Assembly (NCBI GenBank): GCA_018894105.1
Contig: CM032120.1
Location: 29,100,710 to 29,164,709, forward strand
DNA: 64,000 bases
Direction of reading: 5' to 3'
Source of the DNA: Jacaranda mimosifolia
Lineage: Eukaryota; Streptophyta; Magnoliopsida; Lamiales; Bignoniaceae
Shown: positions 60,493 to 64,000 of the stretch, in pieces
Layout: each line of letters opens with the position of its first letter
How positions within the stretch are numbered: position 1 is the stretch's first letter
The notes under the pieces: generated by a model
Seen by the model: only the letters and a program-made list of their open reading frames with translations
Database searches by the model: none
Told to the model about the DNA's origin: nothing
Translations under genes and position numbers: made by a program

Positions 60493-62740
60493 TGTTGTGT
60501 GAGATGGTAGTAATTTGGGTTGTACGGTATTCTCCTTTTTTTGTATTAGGTTCCCTAATATTAGGTAAAGTAGTAAAGTAATTTACTCTTATACATAGAG
60601 GTGCTTTTGATTACTTGATAGGATACTTGTAGAACTCATGATACTCTTGAGGTAGTTATTTTGAGTTACGAATGGGACAATACAAAGGGATGTAGTGAAT
60701 ATTTTTTTTGGGAATATGAGAGTGGTTGTACAGGGGTTTTTGGTCTAGTGTTTAGGTATGTCAAATTCAAGGGTTAGCTTATATTGTTGAAATTCTCTCA
60801 TAATCGAAAAAAGAAAACACCCATAAAAGTAGGTAGAATTTATCAAACCACGTAAATTTGTGTCTGTTTTATTTTTCTATATGTCCAGTATTACTTTTGT
60901 CATTAAATTTGTGAGTGTGATTTATAAATTTTCGATAACTAAATTTCATGCGTAAATTGCTTCTGCTGCGTGCTCCAATATAAGATATTAGAGAATATAT
61001 TTTGAAACAAAAATAAATTTTAATTTTGACGAAAATATGAAGAAATTGATGATGATTCGTTTTCAAACAGAGAAAATATAAAAGAGTAGTTTAGAAGCAA
61101 AACCAAACACCTTATTAATGTTAGTCCCTTGAGATGTTGACTAATCTTGTCATTGCAAATGCTGCGTGCCGTCTTGACGCGGCACATTACATATGACTGA
61201 GTGTTGAGTCGCGAAGACACTTGACTATGGGATTACAGCACCTGAACTTTGAGATTAAGACACACAGATTTCATTGGGGCACATGCCTGGTTATTAGTCT
61301 AGGACAGTTGAGCTCCTCAGCTTTTCAGTATCTAGTGATGGCGCAAAACTTTTTATTTTTAAGTCTATTGTAAGGAGAGAGTGCTTGAAGACCCCTAATC
61401 TACCTAATGGTCGATGTCACCTAGCCATGGCTCGGAGGTGGTGCGCGATGGCTTAGTTCGGTGGTCAGTTAACTTGGAGCAGGACCGGACCTAGTTGAGT
61501 GGGCGGCCTATGCCTCGTCAAAATACTGGTGCATGACTAAGCTAGCCGATTGTGTGCTTTAATTGTTTCTTTGCATGCGTGAAACTCACAAACACGAAGA
61601 TGAAGTGTTTGGCTGTGCACGTTGATTAGTCTCTTGGTGGGGCTACTGGCTAGGCCACATAATGGGTGAAAACTCAACTCAATGTAAAATTTATGATTGA
61701 ATTTTACACGTATAATACTCAATAAGTTAGCATATTATGATACAAAAAATATTCCCTTGTCCTAAATGCAATTTAATTTGGCTGAGCTATGTAATTAATT
61801 TTTGTTTAGATCTTATTTTTATATTCTCAATCACATTTGAATTATAACATAATAAATAATCATTACAACAATATTGTTTCATATTCTTCTCAAAATGCAA
61901 AAATATACCTACCTTCCCCCAATTTTCTTCTTTTATAATTTCCCTACAAATTTGGAAAAACGAGAAAAAGTGGGAAAAGTATAGGAAAGCGAAGAAAAAG
62001 AAAAGCAAAGTGTAGGGGTTGGGAACATTCTCTGGGCTTTAAGAAATTGTCTGGAGTGGGGTTTAATTGTGAAAGGGCTGGGCAGATGAGGCGGCAACCA
62101 AACCAAACATTCTTCAAGGCATGAGATTCAAAGCAACTTATAAGGACAAATACATAAAAAGACTATCTTTCCTTTTACACCATACGACACGATCTTTATT
62201 CATGGACATAGTTGCTATTATGTTCTCTTTCTCTACCCCACCACCTTCTTCTAATCAATCATTCACAGGGGCCAATTTTTTTTGGGAAAAAAGTGGGGAA
62301 AAAAAAAAAAAAGAAGTAATTTTTGCTTTGAATCCTCTTCATTTTTGCTACTTTTTATTTTGTCGTGTGAGTATTCTTTCTATCTCAATATGTTGTGTAA
62401 GGAATACTCATAATAATAACAACAACAGCAACAATATTAATAAAACAAATGAAAATATGATTGGACGGACTTATCTATCTTATTTACACATCAAATTTAC
62501 TGCACTGCCCCTCATTTTGAGGGTAATAACAAAATTTGTTAATACAATTTGTCAAATCAAATAGAAATGCAGAATTATGGGTTTTATAACCCGAACCACA
62601 ATGTCTTATTTTAAATAGGTATATTAATCCATTCAAATAACACATAATTTTAGCGGGCCAAAATTATGTACGTTTATTAATCTCATGTATCAAACGTATA
62701 TTAGTATATCTTCATAGATATTAGATTAGAGATTTCATAT
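60492..62740. other. Spacer, one GC-richer segment, no gene recognised
   Basis: 61130-61520 is noticeably less AT-rich than its surroundings and could be a retroelement fragment, but no motif identifies it. The frame at 62121-62564 is low complexity (histidine/asparagine and Phe-rich) and not supported. Repetitive GTTTTCAAACAGAG-like tracts occur near 61060. Confidence 0.4.
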
Positions 62741-62741
62741 T

Positions 62742-63030
62742 TAGAGGGTATTTGACTAAACTTATTTGAAACATCTTATAATCTCCTACGTCTTAAAAGA
62801 TGTTAGATCTTTTTTCAAAAATAAGTTCTTGAATTGTTTAGATAAAATAAGATATTGGAGTGTATAAGATGTTAATAATGACAATTTTGTAATTAATATG
62901 ATCAAAATTAAGCTAGCTTGTTGAGATATTCAAAATAAGTTAGGAATCTTTACCTTTTTAAAAAGAGCTTATAAACTTCTAATATCTTATTTTAGAAGCT
63001 TATAAGCTCTATTTGAAAAAAAAATACCAA
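62742..63030. repeat. MITE-like repeat rich in CTTATAAG
   Basis: Opens GAGGGTATTTGACTAAAC and closes near TACCAAATACTTTTTG, whose complement AAAGTATTTGGTA resembles the opening. The interior and the following bases repeat GCTTATAA/CTTATAAGCT palindromes. Looks like a common plant MITE. No target duplication found. Confidence 0.45.
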
Positions 63031-63884
63031 ATACTTTTTGCCATCTTATAAGCTCTCAAATATCTTATAAGCTATTGATTAACACATACTGAAACCTATT
63101 GATCAATTAAATAATTAAAAGAGTTATTCAAATAAGTGCAGATTAAAACCAAAGAGAGAGCCCAGATTTGGCCCATCAGTGATGCACTGTTAGGCCCATA
63201 GTGGACCAGTCAAACTTTTTTTTTTCTTTTTTAATTTTCTCCAATTCTATTTTTAATCCCTTCAAGACTGGCCAAAAAAAAAGAAGTAGTAGATATTAAT
63301 AAAATAAAATAAAATAACTGATGTGAATATTAATAAAAAGAATTTATGGGGATATTTGAAATAGAAATTGAATGTCTGGGGAATGGAAAAAGAGATGATG
63401 ACGAAGTAATAGTATTAAAAATCAGGAATACGTAATTAAAGGGCGCCTGGAAAGCTGCAAGAAAGGGGGTGGTGGTCGGGGTTTTTCGTGATCCAATGTG
63501 AGTGAGAATGACAGGCCTGAACTCCTGGCCCAAATCCATTTTCTCTCTTTTTTGCCTCTTCGTTTCTCGAGAATGTAACGTCTACTTGGACTTTGAATTT
63601 TTCACCATTCAAATAACATAAATTAGTACTTTGATTTTTGCACTAAATATATATTCACTAAATATTTCATCCAAATATAAGAGTGTGAGGGATGGAATTA
63701 AATTGAATTCGTTAGCACATGCTCTCATGCCCATATAAAAATAATAATTTATTTGCACTATAATTTCATGTTAAAATTTTGAATTATTGCGTGTAGTTTA
63801 TTTAAAATTATTGATTCATATGATGAATGATGAATAATAATCGTTATTAATGATGAATTTTGTGTGTTATATTTGCTCCACTTA
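63031..63884. other. Spacer near the window end
   Basis: Contains AAAAT repeats near 63300 and a moderately GC-rich stretch at 63440-63560. No gene is supported. Confidence 0.4.
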
Positions 63885-64000
63885 TTACAAGCAGCATTAA
63901 AAATTGCCACTTAAATAATGTCATAGTAGTTTTATATTTACTGATATTTTTTAAAAATGTCACTTGTAGCGCTACAACTAAAGGTATAAATATTACTAAT
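63885..64000 (+). repeat. Dispersed repeat cut by the window edge
   Basis: Shares CACTTGTAGC and AAAGGTATAAATATTA in order with the reverse complement of 27165-27265. Confidence 0.55.

Noticed and set aside
62121..62564. 147-codon plus-strand frame
   Set aside because: Low-complexity composition (Phe/Ser-rich, then an Asn run from an AAC/AAT repeat), with no family resemblance.

Overview
The window is nuclear DNA of a flowering plant, almost certainly a dicot. It is strongly AT-rich. It carries one 13-exon gene with GT-AG introns and one single-exon transcription factor of a plant-specific family. Nearly everything else is transposon remnants or AT-rich spacer. Species cannot be named from sequence alone. 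No rRNA, tRNA, CRISPR or prokaryotic features were seen.

There are two intact genes. (1) 3370-9954 (+) encodes a 514-residue DUF647 protein of the ROOT UV-B SENSITIVE family. I joined it from 13 exons, and it reads as the RUS6 (EMB1879) orthologue. (2) 39901-40797 (-) encodes a 298-residue zinc-finger homeodomain (ZF-HD) transcription factor of the ZHD3/ZHD4 (ATHB21/ATHB31) type. The two are about 30 kb apart, in opposite orientation, and nothing suggests a shared function.

Layout. 1-333: 3' end of a Ty3/gypsy LTR. 3.0-10 kb: RUS6. 13.86-20.51 kb: a large Mutator-like element (MULE) with related terminal inverted repeats. It holds only the two ends of a decayed transposase, and its interior is filled by four tandem arrays (about 88, 104, 121 and 230-255 bp monomers). 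All four share a strand-biased AGTAYA core, and one is split by a GC-richer retrotransposon 3'-end fragment. 20.5-20.9 kb: a MITE. 23.5-26.5 kb: a gag-only gypsy remnant with a degenerate GACCCCTAAGGGGG-type repeat field. 29.0-36.1 kb (-): a decayed Tat-lineage Ty3/gypsy element with 5' LTR, primer binding site, gag, protease, RT, RNase H and integrase; its 3' LTR is missing, and the LTR is the same family as the window start. 37.9-38.7 kb: an 800-bp hAT element with a perfect 8-bp target duplication. 39.9-42.1 kb: the ZF-HD gene and its CT-rich leader. 43-55.3 kb: a cluster of small DNA transposons (three CACTA-type MITEs, a 1,058-bp MULE with a perfect 9-bp target duplication, a fold-back CACTA element, a PIF/Harbinger-like MITE, and a hAT remnant keeping a transposase C-terminal domain) plus one solo LTR. 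55.3-64 kb: AT-rich spacer with microsatellites and repeat fragments.

The most unusual object is the MULE at 13.86-20.51 kb. I found no intact multi-gene system in the window.
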